Positions 1-9,549 of a DNA stretch of 20,242 bases are shown piece after piece (position 1 is the stretch's first letter; each line of letters starts with the position of its first letter). Source of the DNA: Didymodactylos carnosus (lineage: Eukaryota; Rotifera; Eurotatoria; Philodinida; Philodinidae). The stretch lies in NCBI GenBank assembly GCA_905250885.1, contig CAJNOQ010003452.1, positions 1 through 20,242 on the forward strand, in the 5' to 3' direction. Under the pieces are notes generated by a model, which saw only the letters and a program-made list of their open reading frames with translations, did no database searches and had not been told where the DNA came from. Position numbers and translations under genes: made by a program.

Positions 1-119
1 TCAAATTTTCTAAAAATATGATGTTGGTTTTGAGAAAAAATTGAAATTTGATGGTGAAAACTGCAAAATAAGACTGCATTTCCTTGATTTTTCTCGTACT
101 TAACTTGTAATTGACTGAA

Positions 120-620
120 CCAATGGGATATCGAGTTGGTTACTCAAAATATTGTACAGCTTTCCAAGAGCTATTTTTCTATACTAAAGACTAGTTGCAT
201 CCTCTCTTGTTAATGGCGAAAATGGGAAAATATGATCACTCAAGCATGGGCACTAGATATGGAATGCTTGAAAATAAATCATTTCTCCTTAGTCATATGG
301 TATGAAACAATAGTTCATGTACCATTTTATTCAGTTTTTCAGTGGTTATTTTTCTATATCAAATAGAAGTTGCATCGTTGTTTGCATATGACGAAGAAAG
401 CACTTAAAACATCCGTGATACCGCGTTTCAGGTTAATTTGTCTGTTGTAAAAATAATTTCTTCGTATTGAAATGATGTATAGGGATTGTTCATAGAGTAT
501 TTTATCCAGTCTTTCACTGGCTATCTTTTCATACCAAGATTTGTGAGAAAGCTATGTTGATTTTTCAAAAATGTTATTTTTTTCTAAGAACGACGTTCTC
601 TGATGGAATCTCAAAACATC
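120..620. repeat. Diverged tandem repeat, period about 175 bp, three copies
   Basis: A recognisable core (CTATTTTTCT-like, preceded by a GTTCAT/GTACC-like block and followed by a GTTGCATC-like block) occurs at 171-180, 346-355 and 521-530, exactly 175 bp apart each time. The flanking sequence also aligns, for example the stretches at about 268 and 444, and the AAAACATCCG words near 406 and 613, although the last pair is out of register by about 30 bp and implies an indel. No open reading frame accompanies it. Copies are clearly diverged, so this is an old minisatellite or satellite remnant. The left limit may extend beyond the window. Confidence 0.6.
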
Positions 621-1398
621 CGAGGTTAAAATCGTATTTTGAGCTTATTTTCCGTCAGAACAACTGGGCAATGTGTGAAAATGTCTATTCGAGAAAAGTG
701 CAGTCAAAATAAGGCAAAAAAAAATGATGGGCCGTTTTCTAATCAAATACGCCCCCCTTCTTTCTGTTCAGAATAAGGTTGATATGTTTCCCAAAATATT
801 TGGATCTGAAACGTTAGCTTCGCATGGATCCCATACGTGCAATATTAACCCATTCGTCGTTGTCGCAATAAATGAGTCTTAAAGATAGTTGTCCGTGTTT
901 ATGCTGGCTGTACGATTTGCGTTGAAATTGATAGTTTGAGCTTATTTTGAACATAAACGTTATTAACGCTTTATTAAACTTCAAGACTTTAGCTTGAATT
1001 TATCGAAGTTACTACGAGGGTCTGTAGGACGTAGTCGAAGAGATCTCAAAGGTTGTATCGAATGATTCAAGGCAAATTTTAAAAATCATCCTCAAGAATC
1101 TTTATGCGGTGAAAGGTTGAAAACAGCCACTAGTACCCATGGACATTCAGGACTTTTCAGAAAAAAATGCATAGCTTCGTGAAGTTTTTGTAGCCGAATA
1201 CATTGGAGACTGCTAAATTGTCCGCCATCATCGGACCTACAAATCGATATATCATGAAGCACTTGATTATTCTTACCCTAAACTCTATAATGATTTTAAA
1301 ACAATGGTATAGATATTGGTATTAGTATTGGTCAAGCTTTTCTCTCTTTACCATTTTCTCAAATTAATACTTATCAATTTGGCGCTCTTGCGTATCTG
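621..1398. other. Non-coding stretch, no gene recognised
   Basis: No long open frame, RNA gene or clear element ends were found here. The only item of note is at its right border, where a 15-bp word ATTTTGTAGAGAAAT (1399-1413) recurs at 11972-11986, 14792-14806 and 15097-15111. That suggests a relic of the same repeat family as the foldback element at 14684-15213. Confidence 0.5.
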
Positions 1399-1434
1399 AT
1401 TTTGTAGAGAAATGTCCGCTCTACAATCATGTCG

Positions 1435-2400
1435 TCATTGTCCTATTATAATACTAATTATGCTATCACCATTATTAATGACAACTAAATCTTGTGCCAC
1501 AGTCACAATGTGACTCACCATTGAAAACATCGTTGGTACTCGGTGGTGATCCTGTTAGATAGTTTTCACAGGTTAAAAATGTACCATCACCCACACCCTG
1601 AAATATACTTACTGATGAACCACCGTTGTTTGCTGTTATCAGATCTTGAACATTATCCTGATTAACATCAACGACAATTAATTGTATTGGATCAGTGCCT
1701 CCGGTTGTATAGACACGTTGTGGTTGAAATGTACCACCAATATTTCCGATGAAAACACCGATTGTGCTACTGACAGTATTAATAACGGCCAGATCATTTC
1801 TAGTGTCTCCATTAAAATCTCCAGTGACAATGAAACGTGGCCCTGATCCTGTCGAATAGACAGTAGGTGGTGTTTGAAATGATCCATTCCCATATCCGAA
1901 TAGAACACTAATTGTATTATTTCCATAATTTGCCACAGCCACATCTAACTGACCATCCTGATTGAATTCTGCAGCTGCCAGTGAAATTGGCAATGATCCA
2001 CCGCTCGGAAACGATTGTGGCGTCGTCATAAATGTCCCGTATCCGAGATGGAGACAGATCGTATTTGTCGAAAAACTGGTTGTAATTAAATCTAATTTAT
2101 TATCCCTGTTAAAATCTTGTGTAATCAATTGTTGTGGTACATAACAGGTCGCATATAGTTGTTGAGTTTTAAATGTGCCATTCCCATTTCCAATAAGGAC
2201 ACTAATTGTATGCGATTTTATTATCTTGATTGAAATCATCGGTGGAAACCGAGGATAGATAGTAGGATGTGGAAAACATCTGTTGGGATTTGAATGTCCT
2301 ATTCCCGTTCCCAATGTAAATCTACACAGTATTGTTACCAACATTGGTAATAACAAGGCCAGTTTTATTGTCACCACTGAAATCATTGGTAGTCACCACT
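1435..2400 (-). pseudogene. FG-GAP/VCBS repeat protein, broken fragment
   Basis: The main open frame (2386 to 1475, minus) carries consecutive FG-GAP-like repeats. Each has a Ca-binding DxNxDxxxD-type loop (DFNRDNKLDL, EFNQDGQLDV, DFNGDTRNDL, DVNQDNVQDL) followed by a GNGNGTF/GDGTF turn. These repeats form beta-propeller blades, usually in secreted or surface proteins. A further repeat lies upstream in another frame (about 2400-2215), with an in-frame TAG near 2327 and a frameshift near 2215. A second frameshift near 1495 leads into a final blade ending at a stop at 1435-1437. No signal peptide, start codon or upstream exon is visible, so this is a truncated pseudogene of at least six blades. 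Such proteins are common in bacteria and expanded in bdelloid rotifers; transfer from bacteria is possible but not shown here. Confidence 0.8.
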
Positions 2401-2469
2401 AGTAATCACCACCAGTTAATAGTTTTACAACGGGTAACCACATTTCCGGGGATTGTAGATTCCAATAAA

Positions 2470-2680
2470 ATGGTAGAACAAGCATATGAGTACTATTCAA
2501 CGTGTTATCGTAAACATGGTTTCGAATTTGGACCATCACGTTAAACTGAACATGAATACCTTGTGACTGAATCTGTTAGTCGTCTGTTCCAGAGACTTAA
2601 CAAACTCTCATCATCACCTTTTCTACTTAAAATAATTGATTTCAAATCTGTTATCCGAAGTTTAAAGAGCAAAGGCTACC
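2470..2680 (+). pseudogene. Possible degraded coding fragment, unrecognised
   Basis: From an ATG at 2470 the frame reads 24 codons (MVEQAYEYYSTCYRKHG...) to a stop at 2542-2544. It then stays open for about 58 more codons, with balanced composition, up to the start of the 104-bp inverted repeat at 2681. I do not recognise the family. One internal stop and the abrupt join to a repeat suggest a gene relic, but chance is also possible in a stretch this short. Confidence 0.22.
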
Positions 2681-2784
2681 TAGTTTTTCATTTCGAAATA
2701 GCGAAAAAAGTCAAAGGATCTTGACAATAGAAAAATCCTTTCTGGGTGAAACATTTTGAATTTTCATTTTGTTTGACGACTGGG
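2681..2784 (+). repeat. 104-bp inverted repeat, left copy
   Basis: The reverse complement of 8844-8947 matches this segment over its whole 104 bp with about six mismatches and no gaps. Similarity begins at TAGTTTTTCATTTCG and stops at GACTGGG. The two copies face each other across the LINE at 2869-8358. With the LINE and one TSD copy removed they would be about 0.66 kb apart, so they are likely the terminal repeats of an older element into which the LINE inserted. Confidence 0.75.
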
Positions 2785-2857
2785 GCTTTTCAAACTAGTT
2801 TTTCTTATTTAGTGTTGAAAACTGAATAGAGAAATGGTATTAGCTTCATTTTGGTAG

Positions 2858-2868
2858 TAAACGCCTGT
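2858..2868. repeat. Target-site duplication of the LINE, left copy
   Basis: TAAACGCCTGT at 2858-2868 is repeated exactly at 8359-8369. The pair brackets the retrotransposon, as expected for target-primed reverse transcription. Confidence 0.8.
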
Positions 2869-2899
2869 TCTTACTTTCTTTTTCACGAAGAACAGGCGT
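2861..2899. repeat. Hairpin straddling the TSD and the LINE 5' end
   Basis: ACGCCTGTTCTT (2861-2872) and AAGAACAGGCGT (2888-2899) are perfect 12-bp inverted repeats around a 15-nt pyrimidine-rich loop. The left arm is mostly the target-site duplication, so the arm inside the element is an inverted copy of target plus element sequence. Confidence 0.7.
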
Positions 2900-3035
2900 A
2901 TAGTCTTTTTCACTCTTTTTTCTTCTATGAGCTAGTTGTCCTTTTTTCTTGCTGACTGTCTAGTGTTTCATGTCTAGTTAACTGAAACGTAATATTTCGA
3001 ACGGATCTTCATCTGGATCTCCACCTACTACCAAG

Positions 3036-4626
3036 ATGCCGAAAGGGAATGATGAATTACCAATGGCTATTACTCAATCGATCATGGACAGTCCTGAACT
3101 TCGCAAACAGCTGATTTCTCTTCTTCTTCCTCCGTCTACTGCTGTGACAGCAACAACAACGACAAATAGTCGTATGGACAGTGAAGAACAGAAAGAAAAA
3201 GAAAAAAATAACAAACTCGACGATCTCTTGATGGCACGAGCTAACGAAATTGGTAATTTACTTGCCTCTACAGTTGGAAAAATTCTATCTGAACGTGTCG
3301 ATAAATTAGAAAATCGATTAGAAGCAGTAAAGAATGAACTCGAAGTTGCTCGTCGTTATTCGCGCTCATTCAATATACGTGTCTATGGTATTCCAGATTC
3401 TCCAAACGAAACTCCGGTTCAGACTCAACTTAACCCTTTACCCCCCCCTTGGTCACTGGAGTGACCATTTGTAGAACAATTGCAGAAACTAAAGGAAGCA
3501 TCGGATTCAAAAACGATAAGAACCTTTTCTGTAGCAGACTTCATGGACTATCGCTTGGTAAAAAGAACGTTTCTCTTCATTGCTGCGTTACTGAAATATC
3601 GGGTTTAAAACATCAATAATTTTGAAAAAATGAAAAAAATCGAAAATTTTGGAACAAAATGTTTTCTACTTGTAGCCAACAGAGATTTTTTGGAATTGCT
3701 GTGTGATATTAGTTGATGAAGAAGCCCTCTGGGGAATTAAATATGTTTCGAAAGTTCCATAAGAACTTCGCGAATTACACATACAGAGGGATACAATTGA
3801 CCATCTAGCGACTATGTGGCAGAAGCACGGTAATCAAGAACGGAGTTAATACATGTATATTAAAGCTCAACTCATGACAAGTCGAAATCGTATTTATGAA
3901 TAATTACATTTCTTCAGAGGTTATAAAACGGCTCAGACCAAACTAGGCTATAACTTGACAACACGTGTAAAAAATACATGTATCCTTTGGTTTTAAATTT
4001 TATCGGTTCACTCCTTGCCTTTTTTCCGTTACTCTAATAGCGCGAGGTAGATGCTGCTTCGGCCCACTCAACAATGTGGTCAAAGGGAAAAATCAAGTAT
4101 TACAATGTAGTTCAATTCCCTTCCTTCACCACAGGATTGTGGGATCAATCAAACCGCCCTACTCTAGGGCCAGGACATTCGGTGGATCAGACCACACCAC
4201 TGGCATACTAGGGGGGCTAGTACTCCATTAATAAAGTTATTTTGTCAGTGGCTCTTCTGGAACTGCTATGGGGGGTAAAGGGTTAAACTTGAAGAATTGT
4301 TTGTTACACATTTGGGTCTAAATTTAAAACATGGAATTGAGTTTAGTCATAGACTACCTTCGTCCATTAAAGATAAACCACGTCCTATCATCGCTCGTTT
4401 TTATTCACGGCTTGAACGACAACAAGTATTCTCATCACTTGGTAAATTGAAAGGGAAAGATTTGGCTGTTACTATCTTTGATGATTTGACACCGTCTGTT
4501 TTGGTTATATACAAGCGTGAACGTGCTGATCTTAAGAGTGATGGTACCAAGCGAGTGATTTCTCGACAAGGGAAGATGTTTATTCAGGATGTTAATGTTC
4601 GAAGTCTTCAACTGGTGTCAAAGTAA
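3036..4626 (+). pseudogene. LINE ORF1 protein, interrupted by a transposon
   Basis: ORF1 proteins bind the retrotransposon RNA as a chaperone. The first part (3036-3433) encodes about 130 residues: a polar N-terminus, a Glu/Lys/Leu heptad-like coiled coil (about residues 85-112) and the start of an RRM-like fold (NIRVYGIPD). The second part (from 4287 to 4626) continues with the usual C-terminal block containing FSHRLP, KPRPIIARF and GKMFIQD. The parts are separated by the 849-bp element at 3434-4282; the reading phase on both sides of the TTAA site agrees, so the gene was intact when hit. The frame is open upstream from a CTG at 2982 (KRNISNGSS...), so an original start there may have been lost by ATG to CTG change; otherwise the ATG at 3036 is the start. 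Confidence 0.82.
3434..4282. mobile_element. piggyBac-type non-autonomous element (849 bp)
   Basis: The ends are exact 13-bp terminal inverted repeats, CCCTTTACCCCCC at 3434-3446 and its complement at 4270-4282. Each is flanked by TTAA (3430-3433 and 4283-4286), the target duplication typical of the piggyBac superfamily. A subterminal hairpin GGTCACT-GG-AGTGACC (3451-3466) follows the left end; the right half contains small palindromes such as CTAGGGGGGCTAG. No transposase-like frame is present, so it would depend on an enzyme supplied elsewhere. Precise loss would leave one TTAA and keep ORF1 in frame. Confidence 0.88.
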
Positions 4627-4890
4627 AGGAGTAGTTGTTATATGTTTATTAATTAGTGATGTTTCTTTTTTCTCTCGCTCGTTCGTTTATTTCCCTTCTA
4701 TTCATTTAATCAAGAACCTTTTTCTGTTCTACTTTGTTTCTGTTGACAGTCAGCATTGAATCAAACATGAGCTCATTTTCTAATTTTCGCTTCCCATCCT
4801 TTTCCCGTCCCTTTCTCCTTCCCTTCAAAAACTTGGATTCACTTAACGCTACTATGGTGTATAATCCTCATACTGTCGTCGTTCTTTGTT
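4627..4890 (+). other. LINE inter-ORF spacer
   Basis: A 264-bp pyrimidine-rich spacer (runs such as TTCTTTTTTCTCTCGCTCG) separates the ORF1 stop from the first ATG of the endonuclease frame. No separate open frame is seen. Confidence 0.6.
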
Positions 4891-7800
4891 ATGGCGATAG
4901 GTAAGATTAACACAAGGAGAGTAAAACAAAGAATTGCCTTTTTAAATTCAAGAAGTGTACGGAATAAAATGAGTGATTTGTGTGCCTATGTTTCAACTCC
5001 TCTCGTGCTGGGTCTGGTTGAGACCTGGCTAGATGGTGCGGTTCCGAATGAGCGTGTTAGTATTCCGGGTTATAGACTAGAGAGAAGAGACAGAGTTGGT
5101 AAAACTGGTGGTGGGTGTTTGGTGTATATTCGAAGTGACATACACTACATAAGGATTGTAGAATTTGAACATGTAGATTATGAAATCCTTTGCATTCGAA
5201 TGATATTTTCAAATAATCTTCGTTTTCTTGTATTTACTGCATATAAACCACGAGAAGTATCTAATTGGAATCAATTTATTGCACATATGAAAAATCTTCA
5301 TTCTCTTATTTCTAAATCCAAATTCAAATTGGATAAATTGATTTTTAGTGGAGACTTTAATGCACAAAACAGTTTATGGTCTCAGACGAGTGTCCAGTCT
5401 ACCTCTGAAGGACTAGAGTTAGATTTAGTCATTAACTCTACCGGCCTCTCACAGCTTGTCAGTGGTGTTACACGCCTCAACTCAAATACTTGTTTGGATT
5501 TAATTTTAACTAATGACCCAATTTTTATTTCTAATCTTTTAATATTACCTTCTATTGTAAATAGTGATTACAGTCCAATTGAATTCCCTCTTAAATACTT
5601 TTATATCCTTTAAACCCAAAATAGAAAGAACTATTTTCAACTATAGATTAGCTGATTGGCAAATGATAAATAATAATATTTCTCTTATTCCTTTTAATCG
5701 AATTTTAGATAACTATCTTAATTTAAATGAAAAAGTTTTGTCCTTTGAAGTAATAGTTTTAGATGAAATAAACCGCTCCATACCACATAAAAAAATTATA
5801 CAAATGCCTCGTGATAAAATCTGGTTTTCTGAAGAACTTCGTATTTTATATAAAGAAAAACATCGAACATATAGAAAATTCAAGAGAGTATCTAATGACA
5901 ATAACAGAGAGAGGCATGAGGCAGCTGCTAGTGAATTTAAAAAGGCATGTTTTAGAGCAAAAGAGGAACATTATGAACGAATTAATTCTAAAATTCAAAA
6001 TTCTTCGAAAAATTGGCGGAGTCTTGTGAAATACACTTTGGGGAAGGAAAGAACTGCTGATATACCAGCATTAGAAGATGTCAAAAAGACAGTTGTTACT
6101 GACCCATTAGAGAAAGCAGAAGTTTTAAATGTACATTTTTCTTCTATTTCAACTTGGGTTGGTCCCCAATTAGACTGTTCTCCATTTCCTCTTCCCCAAA
6201 GTTCCTCTTTTTTAACTTCTTTTAATGTAACATCTGATTCTGTAAAACATGTTTTATCTAGGCTGAATATGAATAAAGCAGTCTCTACACCAGTTTCAAA
6301 TCGGATGTTAAGACAACTAGAACCATCCTTAAAGAGTATTATTACTCAATTAATTTCCGAGTCCTTTGACACTTATGTCTTTCCCACTTCTTGGAAAGTC
6401 GGTTCGGTACATCCACTCTTTAAGAGTGGTGATCCACTGCAAGCAGCCAACTACCGACCTATAACTCTTCTCCCTGCTTTATCCAAAGTAACTGAGAAAA
6501 TTGTGCATAAACAACTTTATTCGTATTTAATTAAAAATAAATTACTCTCTCCTTTTCAATCCGGTTTTAAAGCGAGAGATGGAACAACGACTCTACTTTT
6601 AGATGTTATAAGTAGAATAAATGCCGGTATGGAGGATGATAAATTTGTCAGAGCAGTCTTATTAGACTTTCAAAAGGCTTTTGATAACGTCTCTCATGCT
6701 GGTATTCTTTATAAACTGAGTAAAAAGGGAATTAGAGGAAAAGCCCTCAGGTGGTTTGGAAGTTATCTTTCAGACAGATTCATTACAACTAGGTTTGAAG
6801 GAGTTACTTCAAGTTTAAGAGGAATATCAAAAGGACTGCCCCAAGGATCTGTTCTTGGACCACTGCTATTTTTGATCTATATTGATGATCTTCCTCTTGA
6901 ACTTGAAGGCAATGTTCGAATGTTTGCTGATGACACCATCTTGTTTAACCACCATTATGATCCTCGTGAGGCTACTCGGATCACTAATAGAGATTTAGAT
7001 AGAGCTCATGAGTGGTCAAAAAAGTGCGAAGCAATAACCTTCTCATCTTCTCGAACACGAAAACTGCTCTTTCTCTTCCTCCTCTGATACTGGCTAAAAT
7101 TTTACCCGAAAATGAAAAGGTTAAATATTTAGGCTTAATTCTTTCCTATACTTTAAATTGGACTGTACATATTGATTTTATCTGTTCTCGTGCTGAATCG
7201 ATAATTGGGTTAATGAAGATGCATAAATATATTCTTAACAGACAAGTTTTAGATATTATTTATAAATCATTTATTTTATCTATTTTTAACTATGGATCGA
7301 TTTTATTCTCTTTAACTACTCAGAACAACATGGCCAAGCTGGAGAGAGTACAATATCATGCTACTCTGGTTACTTTAGGGGCTATGAGGGGATCTTCGAC
7401 TGAGAAAGTTTAGAAATTTTAGGTTGGATTAAGTTGGAGAATCATTTTCGTCTTTCTAGACTGAATATGTACAGTAAAATAGTTAGAAAAATTGCACCTG
7501 AATATTTACATTCTTATATTCAGCAACATATATCTAACCAAAGATATTCACTTAGGAGTAACGATTTGAGGCAACTAGAATCAGTCGAAGACAGACGAAA
7601 ATCATTCTTCTATATTGTTACATAAGAATGGAATCTATTTCCTATAAATATCATCTATGTACACCTAAAGTTATGTGTGAAAGAATGAAAACGGAAATTT
7701 TAAATAATCGAACACTGTCACCTTTTCCAAAAGATTTGATGTTTTTGAGTAGGAAGGCGGAAATACAGTACATGAGATTAAAAACCGGAAATGTTGCTCT

Positions 7801-8065
7801 AAATGCTAATCTATTTATGAGAAGATGTGTTGATTCTCCCTTGTGTGGTGTATGTCATGTAGAAGAGACGCTAACTCACTATTTTTTTGATTGTATGAGA
7901 TATACTGTGGCCCGGACTAACATGCTGTTAGAACTGCACTTTTTGGCTACGGTTAAGACTAAGACCTTGTTGTTGGAGGACAAGGAGAGGGAGATGGACG
8001 TACAGAAAGCGATTTTTAATGCCGTCGATAAATACATTCTGTTGACGTGGCGATTCATGAGTTAA
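4891..8065 (+). pseudogene. LINE ORF2: APE endonuclease plus reverse transcriptase, several frameshifts
   Basis: ORF2 nicks target DNA and copies the RNA onto it. The endonuclease (4891-5613) shows LNSRSVRNK (Asn19), VETWL (Glu44), GDFNA (154-158) and S225-D226-Y227, where the family has Ser-Asp-His; the usual catalytic His is Tyr here. Frameshift 1 (about 5585-5613) leads to the RT frame (5564-7087) with NYRPITLLPALSK, LLDFQKAFDNV, GLPQGSVLGPLLF and FADD (6923-6934). Frameshift 2 (about 7020-7060) leads to the thumb region (VKYLGLILSYTLNW), frameshift 3 (about 7405-7415, apparent loss of one T) to 7434-7625, and a fourth near 7610-7628 to the C-terminal block. That block has a C-x2-C-x7-H-x4-C motif at 7844-7894. 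Summed length, about 1050 residues, is normal for such ORF2s. Breaks and the His loss show the copy is dead. Confidence 0.88.
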
Positions 8066-8358
8066 ACTCTCGCTGATATTTTTGATGAAATGAATTGGTT
8101 AACAGTTATTGCCTTAAGTGAATTCAATCCCCTTTTAACCCCATTCCCCCACCCTTCTCCTACTAACCCCTTTTCTTTTCTTTTTTAGCATTTTCGATTA
8201 TGACCTCATGTTTATTCTTGTTATGACTTTCTTCTCTCTTTTAATTTTTTCTTCTTTTGTTATCTCGTGTTCGTTAATCTCTACTGCGTCTACATGGCTT
8301 CGGCCGCTGATGCTGATTCTTTTTTTTCCATTTTAATTTTCAAATAAAAGGTTTAAAC
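8066..8358 (+). other. LINE 3' UTR with polyadenylation signal
   Basis: After the ORF2 stop the sequence is C/T-rich (CCCCTTTTAACCCCATTCCCC, then TTTTCTTTTCTTTTTT) and ends with AATAAA at 8343-8348, 10 bp before the right target-site duplication. No gene. Confidence 0.65.
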
Positions 8359-8369
8359 TAAACGCCTGT
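8359..8369. repeat. Target-site duplication of the LINE, right copy
   Basis: TAAACGCCTGT, identical to 2858-2868. See the LINE entry. Confidence 0.8.
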
Positions 8370-8567
8370 GCACCATGGACGTTCGAATGGACCATGTCAA
8401 ATAAGCGTGAATCATTTTGCAAACCTATGTAGTTTTTTCTTTGAAGTAATGGAACCAAGTTTCACACGTTATTCGATGCGCCTTAACTCAAGCTTTAAAA
8501 GTACGTATCGCTTGTTTCGAAATTTGTTTTCCTTGCTAAGACAAGTCATTTTTTCTAAATCAGAGCC

Positions 8568-8844
8568 GAAAAAGTCGTAATTCTGCTCGTAATTCTCAAT
8601 CAGAAATTAACTTCTATGTAATAAAAATAACATATTCGAAATCAGGATAAAAAAACGAGTGATATGTATCTCTATCCTATGCGAGTACTTTAATTTTTTT
8701 CAATCATTAAGGTTTTCACCAAAAAGTGAAAATGAACTCAAAATTTCGAAATACACATCTCTAGATTCGTTTTTTTATCCTGATTCCGAATATGTTATTT
8801 TTATTACATAGAAGTTAATTTCTGATTGGAATTACGACTTTTTC
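8568..8844. repeat. Long hairpin (foldback) repeat, arms about 80-90 bp
   Basis: The arm 8568-8658 is the reverse complement of 8766-8844 with very few mismatches (shared words include AGAAATTAACTTCTATG and AACATATTCG). The left arm has an extra 12-14 bp produced by a local duplication of GTAATTCT. The loop (8659-8765) is AT-rich and non-coding. The right arm ends exactly where the 104-bp inverted repeat (8844-8947) begins. No transposase is present. It may be a small MITE or the inner part of the older element. Confidence 0.75.
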
Positions 8845-8947
8845 CCAGTCGTCAAACAAAATGAAAATTCAAAATGTTTCACTCAGAAAGGAGTTTTCCA
8901 TTTCCAAGATCCTTTGACTTTTTTCTCTATTTCGAAATGAAAAACTA
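8844..8947 (-). repeat. 104-bp inverted repeat, right copy
   Basis: Reverse-complement partner of 2681-2784, equal length, about six mismatches. The sequence just outside it (8948-9004, including CTGAATCAGCG) is also similar to 12815-12875, so this region belongs to a dispersed repeat family. Confidence 0.75.
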
Positions 8948-9278
8948 TTTCTGAAAAATTAAAAGGTATGTATTCTGAATCAGCGTAAAATTCTATCGAA
9001 TGATGTATAGCAAAGCCGAAAACAAAATTTTACTGGAAGTTCGAATTACCGGCACCTTATAACAAATGTGAAAAATACCAGACTATCCGTCCCAGAATAC
9101 AAGGCGATCCGTTACTTTTGGAATAATTCAATCACACTGATAGATAGCGATTTGCGATTTTCATCATCGTTTTACTAAGACCCCAAGACATGCTTTTGTA
9201 AACAGAAACTTGTTTCAAAATTTTCTGGAAGTTCGGTTTTCTACAGGATCTTTGTTATTGTGAGCATCTTAATGCAAG
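8948..9278. other. Non-coding, diverged repeat sequence
   Basis: No gene is seen. The part 8950-9004 resembles 12820-12875 in the same orientation (TGAAAAAT-like block, then AAGGT, then GAATCAGCG, then ATCRAATG). This is a diverged interspersed repeat. Confidence 0.4.
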
Positions 9279-9341
9279 CTGATCTGGCTGAAACTTTTAT
9301 CATAGATACTTAAGACCATAACTCCGAGGTACTTTTGGATA
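9279..9341 (+). repeat. 63-bp inverted repeat, left copy
   Basis: This segment, starting CTGATCTGGCTGAAAC and ending GGTACTTTTGGATA, is the reverse complement of 11590-11653, differing by one A/T in a homopolymer. The near identity over 63 bp implies a recent common origin. The pair encloses about 2.2 kb containing a LINE relic and the hAT-like MITE. Confidence 0.8.
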
Positions 9342-9549
9342 TTTCGAAAATATGTCTCGAAGCCGAGTGATAGAGCTCTGAAACTCAAAAGCCAAGGCCT
9401 TCAAAAGCTTTTTAAGTAGTTTTGCTATAACTTTTAAACGAAGCAATATTCTTCAAAAACAAAAAATATAGCGTCAAGTTTTCAGCCATGCGATCTATGA
9501 TTAAAGTTGTTCTGGGTCGGATGCACCGTGGAGGGCTACAGAGCTCTTG

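Larger units (their letters stand above)
2869..8358 (+). mobile_element. Non-LTR retrotransposon (APE-type LINE), near full length, inactive
   Basis: The element has the order 5' UTR (2869-3035), ORF1 (3036-4626), spacer, ORF2 with endonuclease and reverse transcriptase (4891-8065), and a 3' UTR ending after an AATAAA at 8343-8348. An 11-bp direct duplication (2858-2868 and 8359-8369) flanks it. There is no long poly(A); the tail ends in an AAAAGGTTTAAAC-like stretch. Without the nested piggyBac-type element it would be about 4.6 kb. The apurinic-type endonuclease plus the C-terminal CCHC-like motif fit the Jockey/CR1/I-related groups, but the clade needs a tree. ORF2 has several frameshifts and ORF1 is split, so this copy cannot move by itself. 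Confidence 0.9.

Noticed and set aside
1678-1944. Minus-strand open frame of 88 codons
   Set aside because: It overlaps the FG-GAP frame in another phase and has no motif; it is a shadow of the repeat gene.
5713-6029. Short frames within the LINE RT region (minus 5713-5901, plus 5811-6029)
   Set aside because: They lie out of phase inside a clearly recognised RT coding stretch.
8368-8580. 70-codon frame after the LINE
   Set aside because: It begins inside the target-site duplication and runs into the hairpin repeat; no motif supports coding.
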